From Mesorhizobium sp. B2-4-15 (GTDB lineage: Bacteria; Pseudomonadota; Alphaproteobacteria; Rhizobiales; Rhizobiaceae), in assembly GCF_006658505.1 (NCBI RefSeq), contig NZ_VFUZ01000012.1:62001-126000 (forward strand): a stretch of 64,000 bases of DNA, in the 5' to 3' direction. The notes under the pieces are model-generated. The model saw only the letters and a list, made by a program, of their open reading frames with translations. It had not been told where the DNA came from and did no database searches. Made by a program: the position numbers and the translations under genes. Shown in pieces: positions 36,006 to 45,752 of the stretch; the stretch's first letter is position 1, and the number at the start of each line of letters is the position of its first letter.

Positions 36006-36989
36006 CTATCTGGCCCCGGTCGGCGTGTGGCCGAAGCGGCGACGGAAGCAGCGGTTGAAATAGGACACGTCGCTGAATCCGCTTATCATGGCGATGTCGC
36101 TGACCCGCATGTCGTCATTGTGTCTGTGCGAAAGCATCTTGTGGGCTCGCTGCAAGCGCAGCTCGAGAACGCGCTCGGTGAAGCTGGTGCCCGTCTCCTG
36201 AAGGAGATCGTGGACGTAGCGCGCCGACAGGCCGAGTTCTTGCGCGACACCTTGGGCGGAGATGCCGGGGTCGGCAAAGTTGTCGGCGATCTTCGACAGG
36301 ATCGCCTGCAGCCTGGCGGCGCGCAGGCCCCGAAGGCCGGCCAGTTCGGCAGCCTGACCTTTGGCGCCGGTCACCAGGCCAATCAAATCGACGATCGTCT
36401 CCGTCGCGTGGGCTATGAGATCGGGCGAGGCGAGCGGGCGGCCGGTTTCAAGAAGCAGGCAATACCGCTTGAGAAGATCGAGAGCTTCGTTGTCGGCGTC
36501 GATCTTCAACGCCAGCCTGTCGTCGATCTGCGGGAAGGCCTTGGAAAGGATGGCGCTCGGGACCACCACATTCGCCCATACATTCCTGTCCGCGCCGCCC
36601 ATTTTCAGTGCTTCCGACGCGGTGACCAGCACGGCTTCTCCCTGACCGATGCCATATTCGCGGCCGACCTGAGCCCCGGACAACACGGTGTCGGCCTTGT
36701 TGATCAGCAGCAGATAGCCGTCATTGTCGTCTTCGGCGATGTTGCTCGCCTTCCTCGTCGCATGCTTGATGGTTCCAGACATCTGGCCAAGAACCAGCGG
36801 CCCGACAGCCGTGGCTTCGATCGCGGCTTCGAACGGCAGATTTTGCGATATGCCGTACTCGACCGACCATATTTCCGCGACATGAATGTCTTGCCAGAGG
36901 GAAAATCGTTCGCGTTCGTCAAGATGTGATGGCAATTGAGCCGATGAAAACACCGTCTTTCGCGACAATGTAGGACCCCAACAGAGCAC
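36006..36989 (-). CDS. AraC family transcriptional regulator
   Basis: 327 residues from a GTG at 36989; the start is uncertain because no strong ribosome site is visible. The N-terminal ~200 residues form an AraC-binding-like sensory domain. The C-terminal ~100 residues carry two helix-turn-helix motifs: GISAQGVAQELGLSARYVHDLLQETG and RVSDIAMISGFSDVSYFNRCFRRRFGHTP, the second being the AraC/XylS signature. It is divergent from the LuxR-type gene; the target is unknown. Confidence 0.85.
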   Translation of the reverse strand: MLCWGPTLSRKTVFSSAQLPSHLDERERFSLWQDIHVAEIWSVEYGISQNLPFEAAIEATAVGPLVLGQMSGTIKHATRKASNIAEDDNDGYLLLINKADTVLSGAQVGREYGIGQGEAVLVTASEALKMGGADRNVWANVVVPSAILSKAFPQIDDRLALKIDADNEALDLLKRYCLLLETGRPLASPDLIAHATETIVDLIGLVTGAKGQAAELAGLRGLRAARLQAILSKIADNFADPGISAQGVAQELGLSARYVHDLLQETGTSFTERVLELRLQRAHKMLSHRHNDDMRVSDIAMISGFSDVSYFNRCFRRRFGHTPTGAR

Positions 36990-37171
36990 CCAGTTTCAAA
37001 AAAATCGAACGCGATGCTTTCCATTGTGAGAATAACCGGCAACAGTGGCCGCCTGGCGTTCAATTGATCGAATTGAACCTTTAATCGAGAGCGACCGCGC
37101 CTGGCGTCATCCGAAAGTATGACGCCGCAAGATCCGCCAGCGGCGGGATCGGGGGCATGCTTGGAGGCGTG

Positions 37172-38317
37172 ATGGAGAGACCAAGCAGCGAAGTCCTTTC
37201 TTCGATTATCGGCGATATCTATGATTGCGTTTTGAACCCCGACGGTTGGGCCGGGGTGATGACCCGGATCACAACGGCTGTCGATGCCGCCTATACCACC
37301 ATCGCGCTTGCCAGCACCGACGGTAATCATGGCCGCTTCGCGGCCCAATCGCCCTGGGATCCGGAGCAAATGCGCGTGCTCCAGGATGATTATGACTTCG
37401 ACACGATTCCGGGGCTGAAGGCCGCGGTCGTCGGAGACGTCGACACTCCTGTCGCCACGCTGTCTCAGATGAGCGAGGCCGAACTCCAGCAGACGCCGTT
37501 TTTTCAGAATTGGGCCAAACCGCAGGGGTTGCGTGAAGGCTGCATCACCAAGTTCGTTCATACATCGGACCGGATCGGGCTCGTGGGCTGCACCACGCGG
37601 GCCACGAGGGCGGCCATCTCAGCCGAAGATCAGCGTTTCCTGGCATTGCTCTCGCCGCATCTGCGCCGTGCGTCGCTGATTGGAGACCTGCTCGATCAGA
37701 CACGCGTTACCGCCAATCTTTATCGCCAGGCGCTCGACCATCTGGCGGTGCCTGTCGTTCTGACCGGCGCCAATGGCGCCATCCTCCACGCGAACGGGGC
37801 CGCCGAACGGATGTTTTCGATGCAAGGCCCGATTCTTTCGAGGAAGGGCCTGCTTCAGGTGCAAAATCCGGCGGTGGCCCGTCCCCTGCTGGATGCGATC
37901 GCCAGTGCCGCGAGCGCGGATGCCTCGCTTGGCGCCCGAGGCATAGGCCTGCCCATTTCGGCCCCAGGTCAGCCGCCGGCCGTCGCCTATGTACTGCCGT
38001 TGACCGAAGGAACCGCCCGCGCGGTTTTCCGGCCCGCATGCGCCGCCGTCTTCGTGTCGACCACGACGTCCGCTTCGCCACTGCCGGAAGCCGTTCTCAC
38101 CACACTGTTCGACCTTACCCCCGCGGAGGCGCGGGTGCTGCTGCGCATCGGCAGCGGATTGTCCGCGTCGCAGAGCGCATCGTCGCTCGGCATCGGCGAA
38201 AACACCCTGAAGACACACCTCAACCGCATCTTCGCCAAAACCAGCACGAGGCGCCAGGCCGATCTCGTCAAACTCGTTTCGGACATCGGCACGCCGCTGG
38301 CAGCTGATTGGCGCTGA
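37172..38317 (+). CDS. LuxR family (HTH) transcriptional regulator
   Basis: 381 residues from ATG 37172, with GGAGG at 37162-37166; ATG 37157 is upstream in frame. The C-terminal LTPAEARVLLRIGSGLSASQSASSLGIGENTLKTHLNRIF is a LuxR-type helix-turn-helix. The N-terminal ~190 residues resemble a GAF-like sensory region (MTRITTAVDAAYTTIALAS), followed by a PAS-like stretch (PVVLTGANGAILHANGAAERMF). No acyl-homoserine-lactone-binding motif was recognised, so it is probably not a quorum regulator. Confidence 0.8.
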   Translation: MERPSSEVLSSIIGDIYDCVLNPDGWAGVMTRITTAVDAAYTTIALASTDGNHGRFAAQSPWDPEQMRVLQDDYDFDTIPGLKAAVVGDVDTPVATLSQMSEAELQQTPFFQNWAKPQGLREGCITKFVHTSDRIGLVGCTTRATRAAISAEDQRFLALLSPHLRRASLIGDLLDQTRVTANLYRQALDHLAVPVVLTGANGAILHANGAAERMFSMQGPILSRKGLLQVQNPAVARPLLDAIASAASADASLGARGIGLPISAPGQPPAVAYVLPLTEGTARAVFRPACAAVFVSTTTSASPLPEAVLTTLFDLTPAEARVLLRIGSGLSASQSASSLGIGENTLKTHLNRIFAKTSTRRQADLVKLVSDIGTPLAADWR

Positions 38318-38540
38318 AGCCGCCGATCTGCTCCGCAGGGGAGACCGGCGATTGGGCGCGTTCGCAGTCCCGAGCCCCGTGATTTGCGCTCGCTCCTGAG
38401 GGGCCGGAATTCTTGGCGCGTTCTCTCCGGCCTGCCGGCCACCTTGCCATCTCGGCCGTCGCTTCGGCCGCGACGATCGCCGATGTCCTCTATGGACTCG
38501 CCAAAATACAACCCCATATTGAATCGATGGAGCTTTGAGC

Positions 38541-39926
38541 GTGACCTTCGCGCGGGTGGCCCTTCTTGGCGCGGCCTTCGTCGTCGCGGCTGTCCTTTGT
38601 CCCTTCTCTTCGGCCGGGAGCGAGAGGGTTGCCTTGAGCGTCGCCATTGACGGCGCCATCGGGCCGGCAAGCAGCAGGCAGCTTGAGGAAGCGCTTGATG
38701 CCGCGGCCAAACGGGACGCGGCAGTGCTTATCCTGCAGCTCGATACGCCGGGCGGGCTGGTCACCTCGATGCGCGAGATGATCGCCGACATACTGGCGTC
38801 GCCGGTGCCCGTCATCGGCTATGTCGCGCCGGCCGGCGGCCATGCGGCGAGCGCCGGCACCTACATCCTTTACGCCACCCATCTCGCTGTCATGGCGCCC
38901 GGCACCAATCTGGGTGCCGCGACGCCGGTGGAGATTGGCGGGCTGCCGTCCCTTCCAGGCGGGGACAAGGGCGACCAGAAGGGCCAGGGCGACCAGAAGG
39001 ACGCCAGTGGACGGCCGGCGGGCGACGCGATGATGGCAAAGGTGACCAATGACGCCGTCGCCTTGATCCGTTCGCTCGCCGAACTGCGCGGTCGCAATGG
39101 CGACTGGGGCGAGAAGGCCGTGCGCGAGGCGGCGAGCCTTTCGGCCAATGCGGCGCTGCAGGAACATGTGATCGACTTCGTCGCCCGCGACACCACCGAG
39201 CTCCTGCAACTGGCCGATGGGCGCACCGTCGATGTGGCCGGCAGGAAAGTTGTGCTGGCGACGAAAGGGTTGCCGGTCGAGACGCTGGAGCCCGGCTGGT
39301 TCATCCGGCTGCTTTCCATAATCACCGATCCCAACACCGCCGTCATCCTGATGCTGGTCGGCGTCTATGGCATCGTCTTCGAGTTCACCAGCCCGGGTGC
39401 CGTGGCGCCCGGCGTCATCGGCACCATCTGTCTCGTGCTCGGCCTCTACGCGCTCGATCTCCTGCCGATCAACTATACCGGCCTTGCGCTGATGTTGCTC
39501 GGCGTCGTCTTTCTCATCATCGAGGCCTTCAATCCCACCGTCGTGCTTGGGCTCAGCGGCGTGGCCGCCTTTCTGTTCGGCGCCACCATGCTGCTCAGGG
39601 TCGAAGGGCCGGGCTTTGCCATGTCATGGGCGGTCATTGGTCCCGCCGCCGCGCTGACGCTTGGATTGGCGCTGCTGAGCGGCACCTATCTCTGGGCGGC
39701 GCGCAAGAACCCGCCGCGCGTCGGCGGCGAGGCGATGCGCGGCCAGCCGGCCGAGATCCTCGACTGGCAGGGCGGCGAGGGCCATGTGTTGGCCCTGGGC
39801 GAGCGCTGGCGGGCGAAGGCCGACGAACCGATCGCGGCCGGCGACAGCGTCGAGGTGACCGGCATCGCCGACCTCGTGCTGACCGTGCGGCGGCGCGACA
39901 CGGGAAGGAATGGAGCAAGACAATGA
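38541..39926 (+). CDS. NfeD family membrane serine protease
   Basis: 461 residues from GTG 38541 (GGAG eight bases upstream); TTG 38535 is also in frame. Signal, then a ClpP-like protease domain: [17 protein letters not shown], the nucleophile region [15 protein letters not shown], and [10 protein letters not shown]. Four to five membrane segments lie near 260-370, ending with an OB-fold NfeD domain ([18 protein letters not shown]). The long NfeD1b form typically pairs with a stomatin/slipin, exactly as here. It probably cleaves membrane proteins during quality control. Confidence 0.9.
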   Translation: MTFARVALLGAAFVVAAVLCPFSSAGSERVALSVAIDGAIGPASSRQLEEALDAAAKRDAAVLILQLDTPGGLVTSMREMIADILASPVPVIGYVAPAGGHAASAGTYILYATHLAVMAPGTNLGAATPVEIGGLPSLPGGDKGDQKGQGDQKDASGRPAGDAMMAKVTNDAVALIRSLAELRGRNGDWGEKAVREAASLSANAALQEHVIDFVARDTTELLQLADGRTVDVAGRKVVLATKGLPVETLEPGWFIRLLSIITDPNTAVILMLVGVYGIVFEFTSPGAVAPGVIGTICLVLGLYALDLLPINYTGLALMLLGVVFLIIEAFNPTVVLGLSGVAAFLFGATMLLRVEGPGFAMSWAVIGPAAALTLGLALLSGTYLWAARKNPPRVGGEAMRGQPAEILDWQGGEGHVLALGERWRAKADEPIAAGDSVEVTGIADLVLTVRRRDTGRNGARQ

Positions 39927-40678
39927 TGATTGGTTACGTGGCCTATCTGATCGTCGCGCTGGTCGTGATCATCTTCCTGTCCGCGTCCATCCGCATCCTC
40001 CGGGAATATCAGCGCGGCGTTGTCTTCACGCTCGGCCGCTTCACCGGGGTCAAGGGGCCGGGTCTCATCATCCTCGTTCCCTTCGTCCAGCAGATGGTGA
40101 AGGTGGACCTGCGCGTGGTGGTGCAGGACGTGCCGCCGCAGGATGTGATTTCGCGCGACAACGTCTCGGTGAAGGTCAACGCGGTGCTCTATTTCCGCAT
40201 CGTCGACGCCGAGCGGGCGGTCATCCAGGTCGAGGACTTCATGGCCGCCACCAACCAGCTGGCGCAGACCACGCTGCGCTCGGTACTCGGCAAGCACGAG
40301 CTCGACGAGATGCTGGCCGAGCGCGACAGGCTCAACAGCGACATCCAGGAAATCCTCGACCAGCGCACCGATGCGTGGGGCATCAAGGTGTCCAATGTCG
40401 AGATCAAGCATGTCGACCTCAACGAAAACATGATCCGCGCCATCGCCAAGCAGGCCGAGGCCGAGCGGCTGCGGCGCGCCAAGGTGATCAACGCCGATGG
40501 CGAGCAGCAGGCGGCGGCGAAACTGGTCGAGGCGGGCCGCATGCTGGCGGCCGAGCCGCAGGCCATGCAGCTGCGCTATTTCGAGGCCTTGCACGATATC
40601 GCCGGCGAGCGCTCCTCCACGGTGGTGTTCCCGTTGCCGGTGGATCTGCTCAGCCAGTTCCTGAAGCAGGGGACGTGA
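39923..40678 (+). CDS. Slipin (stomatin/SPFH family) membrane protein
   Basis: 251 residues; ATGA overlap with the nfeD-like gene sets the start. One N-terminal membrane segment ([22 protein letters not shown]), the SPFH domain ([26 protein letters not shown] ... [18 protein letters not shown]) and a coiled-coil ([19 protein letters not shown]). Slipins assemble oligomeric membrane scaffolds and partner NfeD proteases. Confidence 0.93.
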   Translation: MMIGYVAYLIVALVVIIFLSASIRILREYQRGVVFTLGRFTGVKGPGLIILVPFVQQMVKVDLRVVVQDVPPQDVISRDNVSVKVNAVLYFRIVDAERAVIQVEDFMAATNQLAQTTLRSVLGKHELDEMLAERDRLNSDIQEILDQRTDAWGIKVSNVEIKHVDLNENMIRAIAKQAEAERLRRAKVINADGEQQAAAKLVEAGRMLAAEPQAMQLRYFEALHDIAGERSSTVVFPLPVDLLSQFLKQGT

Positions 40679-40692
40679 TGGAGGAGTGCGTA

Positions 40693-40843
40693 ATCTCCCC
40701 CCTCGAGGGGGAGATGGCCGGCAGGCCAGAGGGGGTCGGTTCGACCGGGCTGGCCTTGCCTGCGCCGCAAGGGGAGTCGGCGCTCCACGCGCGGCGACCC
40801 CCTCTGTCGCCTTCGGCGACATCTCCCCCTCGAGGGGGGAGAT
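40693..40843. repeat. Mosaic palindromic intergenic repeat, copy B
   Basis: Same ends as copy A but in reverse orientation: the left inner arm has GGCCGGCAGGCCAGAGGGGG and the right inner arm CCCTCTGTCGCCTTCGGCGA. The middle differs from the other copies. It lies between the convergent slipin and Mo-enzyme genes. Confidence 0.8.
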
Positions 40844-40852
40844 TATTCAGTT

Positions 40853-43147
40853 CTAAATCAACTTCTCCAGCGTGATCGGCAGATCGCGCACCCTCTTGCC
40901 CGTGGCGTGGAACACCGCGTTGGCGATTGCCGGGGCGACGCCGACGATGGCGAGTTCACCGACGCCCTTGCCGCCGAGCACCGAGGAATGCGGGTCGGGG
41001 ATGCCGACCGAGATCACCTCGATGTCGGGAATGTCGGCATTGGTCGGCACCAGATAGTCGGCAAGGTTGTTGTTGACGATGCGGCCGTGGCGGCGGTCCA
41101 TGATGCCTTCTTCGAGCAGCGCCTGGCCGATGCCCATGATGATGCCGCCCTTCCACTGGCTTTCGGCGAGCTTCGGGTTGTAGAGCCGGCCCGAATCCAG
41201 CGCCGACACCACGCGCGACACGCGCACCGTGCCGAAATCCTCGTCGACGCGCACCTCGACGAAATGCGCGCACCAGGAGTGGCGGGAATAGTCGCCCTCG
41301 GTATGCGGCAGCGCCATGGCGATGGTGGTGTAGTTCTTGTAGCGGTCCTCGGCGCTCGAATTGGCCGGCATGGTGTCGCCCATCGCTTCGATGTGGTCGC
41401 GCCCAACGTTTTTGAGCAGTTCGGCGATCGAGACATCGGGGCCGTCGCCGCGCGGCGCGGTGATACGGCCGTTGGCGACGACCAGCGTGTTGGCCTGCAG
41501 CGCGTGGAAGGGCGAGCGCGGATCGCTGATCGCCAGCCCCACCAGCTGGTCGAGCGCCGCGCTCGCCGCCTTGTGGACCGCACCCGTCATGACGCCTGCC
41601 AGCCGCGAGCCGCCGGCGACGCCGGCGCGGGGAAAGCGGGAATCGCCGAGCTTCACCACCACGTCGTCGGCGGCCACGCCGACCGTCTCTGCGGCGGTCT
41701 GCGCCAGGATGGTGTAGGTGCCCTGGCCCATGTCGATCGAGGAGCTTTCGACCTCGACCGAGCCGTTGGCCAGGATGCGCACGACCGCCTCGCCATAGGC
41801 GCGCCGCACCGGATAGGTGCCGGCGGCGACACCCCAGCCGATCAGCTGGTTGCCGTCGCGCATCGAGCGTGGCTCCGGCGTGCGCCTGGCCCAGCCGAAG
41901 CGCTCGGCGCCCACGGCAAAAGCCTCGCGCAACTGCCTGGTCGACCAGGCTTTTTTCGCTTCCGGATCCTGTTCGGCGTAGTTCCGCAGCCGGATCTCCA
42001 GCGGATCGATGCCGACCTCGTAGGCGAGTTCGTCGATGGCGCTTTCGATGCCGAAGGCGCTCGGGTTTTCGCCCGGCGCGCGCATGGCGCCCGGCACCAC
42101 CGAATTCACCCGCACGACATTCTGCCTGGAGGAAAAATTCGGCGTCGCATACATGATCGAGGTGACCGATCCGAGAGGCTCGACCCACATGCCGTCGATC
42201 GATGTTTCATTCACGCCGCGATGCACGATCGACTGTATCAGGCCGTCATGGTCGGCGCCGATCGTCACCGTCTGCCGGGTCGCGGCGCGGCCGCCGTAAC
42301 CGGTGAAGGTTTGCGGGCGCGTCATCACCAGCCGCACCGGACGGCCGAGCATCTTGGCGGCACATGCCGCTACCGCGCCATGGCTGAGCGCCAGCGCCTT
42401 GGAACCGAAGCCGCCGCCAATATAGGGCGAGACCAGCCGCACATTCTCGAACGGCACGCCGAACCATTCGGCATAGGTGCGGGCCATGCCGTCCAGCCAC
42501 TGGCTCGGCTCCCACACGGTCAGCCTGTCGCCCTCCCAGCGCGCGATCAGGCCATGCGGCTCCATCGGCGCCTGGTATTCGCGCGGCGTGTTGTAGGCGG
42601 CGCAGATCCGCACCGGGGCCGAGGCGAAGGCGGCCTGGGCGTCGCCCCATTCCTTCGTCATGGCGTCGATCGAGATGCCGTCGCCGGCCTTGCCGTCGCT
42701 GAGGTCGACGATGGCCGGCGTTTCGTCATAGCTGACCTTGACCAGCGCCGCCGCGGCGGCCGCCTGCTCGAAGGTCTCGGCGATGACAGCGGCGACATGC
42801 TGACCCGAGAAGGCGATGTCGCGCGCCAGCGGGCAATAGGGCTTGTCCGGCGGCGGCGTGCCGAACCAGTCCGACGCGCTCCTGAGGCTGATGATGGTGT
42901 CAGGTGTGAGCACTCGCAGCACGCCCGGTGCCGCCTCGGCCGCCGTGGTGTCGATCGCGCGCACCTTGCCCGATGCAATCGTGCTTTCGACCAGCACGCC
43001 ATAGGCGAGGCCTTCGAGCTGCTGCTCGACGGCGTATTTCGCCGCGCCGGTGATCTTGGCCGGGCCGTCGACGCGCGACAGCCGGCCGCCGACGGCTTCC
43101 GCCAGCGCGCCATCGGACGCATCGCCATGTCTTGTGTGAACGGTCAT
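40853..43147 (-). CDS. Molybdopterin-binding subunit of aldehyde/xanthine oxidoreductase (PaoC-like)
   Basis: 764 residues. Signatures of the xanthine dehydrogenase large subunit: VDGPAKITGAAKYAVE near the N-terminus, SPYIGGGFGSKALA, GAMRAPGEN, SSSIDMGQGTYTILAQTAAE, and GKGVGELAIVGVAPAIANAV holding the catalytic Glu. It binds the Mo cofactor and hydroxylates aldehydes or N-heterocycles. It starts inside the FAD-subunit stop (ATGA) and has no Tat signal of its own. The best match in plan is E. coli PaoABC (YagTSR); the PaoD-type maturation chaperone is not in this window. Confidence 0.9.
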   Translation of the reverse strand: MTVHTRHGDASDGALAEAVGGRLSRVDGPAKITGAAKYAVEQQLEGLAYGVLVESTIASGKVRAIDTTAAEAAPGVLRVLTPDTIISLRSASDWFGTPPPDKPYCPLARDIAFSGQHVAAVIAETFEQAAAAAALVKVSYDETPAIVDLSDGKAGDGISIDAMTKEWGDAQAAFASAPVRICAAYNTPREYQAPMEPHGLIARWEGDRLTVWEPSQWLDGMARTYAEWFGVPFENVRLVSPYIGGGFGSKALALSHGAVAACAAKMLGRPVRLVMTRPQTFTGYGGRAATRQTVTIGADHDGLIQSIVHRGVNETSIDGMWVEPLGSVTSIMYATPNFSSRQNVVRVNSVVPGAMRAPGENPSAFGIESAIDELAYEVGIDPLEIRLRNYAEQDPEAKKAWSTRQLREAFAVGAERFGWARRTPEPRSMRDGNQLIGWGVAAGTYPVRRAYGEAVVRILANGSVEVESSSIDMGQGTYTILAQTAAETVGVAADDVVVKLGDSRFPRAGVAGGSRLAGVMTGAVHKAASAALDQLVGLAISDPRSPFHALQANTLVVANGRITAPRGDGPDVSIAELLKNVGRDHIEAMGDTMPANSSAEDRYKNYTTIAMALPHTEGDYSRHSWCAHFVEVRVDEDFGTVRVSRVVSALDSGRLYNPKLAESQWKGGIIMGIGQALLEEGIMDRRHGRIVNNNLADYLVPTNADIPDIEVISVGIPDPHSSVLGGKGVGELAIVGVAPAIANAVFHATGKRVRDLPITLEKLI

Positions 43148-44127
43148 GCCGCTTCTCCCAATTTGAGGATGGCGCGCGCGACGACGCGCGGCGCGAGCTC
43201 GATCTTGTAATGGTTGGCGCCATGGTCGACGGCGCCCTCGACGGCGAGCCGGCTGGCGGCCCGCACCGCGTCCGGCTCAAGCACCTTGCCTTTCAAGGCG
43301 TCTTCGACCGCGCGCGCCCGCCAGGGCTTGGTCGCGACGCCGCCGAGCGCCACGCGCAGGTCGCGGATGGTGCGGCCATCGGCTTCCAGTTCGAGCCCGA
43401 CGGCGGCACTGGCCGCGGCGAATTCGTAGGACTGCCGGTCGCGGATCTTTAGATAGGTCGAGCGGCGGGCTGCGGCGGAGGAGGGGATTTCGATGGCGGT
43501 GATCATCTCGCCCGGTTCGATCGCGTGTTCCCTGTCCGGGGTGGTGCCGGGCAGCAGGAAAAAGTCATCCACCAGGATACGCCGATCACCGAGATGGGCG
43601 GTCGCGTCGAAGGCGACCAGCGCGGTGGCGAGGTCACCGGGGTACATGGCGATGCAGGCTTCGCTGGTGCCGAGCACGGCGTGTCCCCTGGTGACGCCGC
43701 CGATCGCCGAACAACCGCTGCCGGGCTGCCGCTTGTTGCAGGCCGGAAAGTTGGCGGGGTCGCGGAAATAGGGGCAGCGCGTGCGCTGCATAAGATTGCC
43801 GCCGATGGTCGCCATGTTGCGGATCTGCGCGGAAGCCGCCTGCCACAGCGCCTCCGAGACGGCAGGGAAGCGGCTCTTGATGTCGGCATGGTCGGCGACA
43901 CGACCCATGCGGGCGAGCGCGCCGATGGTGGCGCCGCGCTCGTCGACCGCGATCCGGTCCAGCCCCTTGAGATGGGTGATGTCGACCAGCGTGTCGGGTT
44001 CGGCGACGCCGCATTTGGCGAGGTCGATCAGCGTGGTGCCGCCGGCCAGCAGCATGGCGCCGGGCAGGGCGGCGGCCTCGCGCGCTGCGTCCGTCGAGGT
44101 GGCTCGAAGATAGGAAAAATCCCTCAT
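43144..44127 (-). CDS. FAD-binding subunit of the Mo oxidoreductase (PaoB-like)
   Basis: 327 residues. FAD-binding motifs LLAGGTTLIDLAK and ATIGGNLMQRTRC. Cys118, Cys130, Cys139 and Cys158 lie in an insertion (CPYFRDPANFPACNKRQPGSGC ... SEAC) like the one that ligates a [4Fe-4S] cluster in E. coli PaoB and is absent from ordinary xanthine dehydrogenases. It passes electrons between the Fe-S and Mo subunits. Overlaps both neighbours by ATGA. Confidence 0.9.
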   Translation of the reverse strand: MRDFSYLRATSTDAAREAAALPGAMLLAGGTTLIDLAKCGVAEPDTLVDITHLKGLDRIAVDERGATIGALARMGRVADHADIKSRFPAVSEALWQAASAQIRNMATIGGNLMQRTRCPYFRDPANFPACNKRQPGSGCSAIGGVTRGHAVLGTSEACIAMYPGDLATALVAFDATAHLGDRRILVDDFFLLPGTTPDREHAIEPGEMITAIEIPSSAAARRSTYLKIRDRQSYEFAAASAAVGLELEADGRTIRDLRVALGGVATKPWRARAVEDALKGKVLEPDAVRAASRLAVEGAVDHGANHYKIELAPRVVARAILKLGEAA

Positions 44128-44600
44128 GACGCGACCTCCAGGGCTGCCTGGCGGACGGCGGCGACGATGTGTGGATAGGCGCCGCAGCGGCAGAGATTGC
44201 CGGCCATGTATTCGCGGATCTCATCATCCGAGCCGGCATGGCCCTCGCGGATGCAGGCGACCGCCGACATGATCTGGCCGGGCGTGCAATAGCCGCACTG
44301 GAAGGCATCCTGTTCGAGGAAAGCAGCCTGCACGGGATGCAGTTCGCCCTCCCGTGCAAGCCCCTCTATGGTGGTGATGGCGCGGCCCTCGGCCTGCGCG
44401 GCCAGCGTGAGACAGGCCAGCACGCGCTCGCCGTCGACATGCACGGTGCAGGCACCGCACTGGCCGTGGTCGCAGCCCTTCTTGGTGCCGGTCAGGCCAA
44501 GGCGGTCTCGCAAGGCATCGAGCAGCGTGACACGCGGCTCGATCCGCAATTCGTGATGGTGGCCGTTGATGTCGAGATGGACGGGGATTGTGTTTGTCAT
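44124..44600 (-). CDS. [2Fe-2S] subunit of the Mo oxidoreductase (PaoA-like)
   Basis: 158 residues. The plant-type cluster is bound by Cys43, Cys48, Cys51 and Cys63 (GCDHGQCGACTVHVDG), the second by Cys102, Cys105, Cys137 and Cys139 (CGYCTPGQ, NLCRCGAY). It starts the operon and lacks the Tat leader found in E. coli PaoA, so this enzyme is probably cytosolic. A divergent TetR gene lies beyond repeat C. Confidence 0.92.
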   Translation of the reverse strand: MTNTIPVHLDINGHHHELRIEPRVTLLDALRDRLGLTGTKKGCDHGQCGACTVHVDGERVLACLTLAAQAEGRAITTIEGLAREGELHPVQAAFLEQDAFQCGYCTPGQIMSAVACIREGHAGSDDEIREYMAGNLCRCGAYPHIVAAVRQAALEVAS

Positions 44601-44681
44601 GGGCGTCTGGCTCCAGTTGCTTGACGCGGATCGGAATGAATTGGGGTTGGGCTAGGTGAGGGCAAGGGCGCGAAGGGCGTA

Positions 44682-44830
44682 ATCTCCCCCCTCCAGGGGG
44701 AGATGGCCGGCAGGCCAGAGGGGGTCGGTTCGCATGGAGCGCTAACCGGCAACCGTCGCAAGAAGCCGCGTCCGGTCGAACCGACCCCCTCTGTCGCCTT
44801 CGGCGACATCTCCCCCTCGAGGGGGGAGAT
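44682..44830. repeat. Mosaic palindromic intergenic repeat, copy C
   Basis: Same orientation as copy B: left arm with GGCCGGCAGGCCAGAGGGGG, right arm with CCCTCTGTCGCCTTCGGCGA and a GGGGGGAGAT end. It is inserted between the Mo-enzyme operon start and the TetR operator, so it may sit inside the operon's leader. Confidence 0.8.
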
Positions 44831-44901
44831 TAAACGCTCGGCGGTTTGCGGACGTGACATACCGGTTCCCCTGCTTATATGATAAAGGCACTCCACTAAA
44901 G

Positions 44902-44915
44902 CGGAGGCGCCTCCG
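44902..44915. promoter_or_regulatory. Palindromic operator in the TetR/Mo-enzyme divergent gap
   Basis: CGGAGGCGCCTCCG is a perfect 14-bp palindrome flanked by TAAAG and TTTA. It stands about 60 bases before the TetR gene and in front of the divergent oxidoreductase operon. Binding by that TetR is inferred from position. Confidence 0.6.
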
Positions 44916-44977
44916 TTTATTACGTGGGGGCTGACCCGGCCGGGTTCAAGCCCCATATTTCGACAGTGGAGAAAAAG

Positions 44978-45604
44978 TTGGCCGTTGAGCCGTCGATCAT
45001 TACTGAACAAACCGCCACGGCGGGCAAGCCGCTGCGCGCGGATGCCCGGCGCAACCGCGACCGGCTGGTCGAGGTGGCGGCGGAGGTGTTCGCCGAGCGC
45101 GGCATCGATGCCTCGCTGGAGGAGATCGCACGTCGCGCCGGCGTCGGCATTGGCACGCTCTACCGGCATTTCCCGACGCGCGAGCATCTGGTCGAGGTGG
45201 TCTATAGGCGTGAGGCGGAGGGGTTGTGCGCGGCGGCCGGCGAGCTTGCGGCCAAATATCCCTCCGATGTCGCGCTGGAAGAATGGATGCGCCGCTTCGT
45301 CGACTATATCGCCACCAAGCGCGGCCTGGCGACCAGCCTGCGCATCCTTCTCACCACCAATTCGACGCTCTTCTCCGACACGTCGGGACGGGTGTCGCAG
45401 GCGCTGCGGCATCTGGTCGAAGCGGCGGTGGCCGACGACACCATCCGCGGCGACGTCGACGCCTCGGACGTGCTGCACGCGCTCGGCGGGATCTACTCCG
45501 CGCCGGACACGCCGGAGTGGCGCGACCGCTCGCGCCGGCTGGTCAAGCTGTTGATGGACGGCTTGCGGTTCGGGGCGGGCACATCAATGAAGGCCGATCG
45601 CTGA
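44978..45604 (+). CDS. TetR family transcriptional regulator
   Basis: 208 residues if translation begins at TTG 44978 (GGAG six bases upstream). GTG 44966 and GTG 44924 are in frame but lack ribosome sites. The DNA-binding domain reads LRADARRNRDRLVEVAAEVFAERG... SLEEIARRAGVGIGTLYRHFPTREHL. The C-terminal region (EEWMRRFVDYIATKRGLATSL) resembles the SbtR-type family often found beside oxidoreductases. Probably represses the divergent Mo-enzyme operon through the palindrome at 44902-44915. Confidence 0.85.
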   Translation: MAVEPSIITEQTATAGKPLRADARRNRDRLVEVAAEVFAERGIDASLEEIARRAGVGIGTLYRHFPTREHLVEVVYRREAEGLCAAAGELAAKYPSDVALEEWMRRFVDYIATKRGLATSLRILLTTNSTLFSDTSGRVSQALRHLVEAAVADDTIRGDVDASDVLHALGGIYSAPDTPEWRDRSRRLVKLLMDGLRFGAGTSMKADR

Positions 45605-45752
45605 CCGAGGCCAACAGCGGCCAACGCTGCGATCCGCCCGCCGGGCCACAAGGCTCGCACAAGCGCCGGAGCCCAAAGTGCCACCGCACATCGTGCAGGC
45701 GGCGTGGAGGCTGAACCGGCCGTAACCACCGCGTGGCAGAAGGCTTGAGGGC

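Noticed and set aside
40907..43210. 767-codon frame antisense to the Mo-enzyme large subunit
   Set aside because: His/Arg/Asp-rich shadow with no recognisable domain over a strong minus-strand gene.
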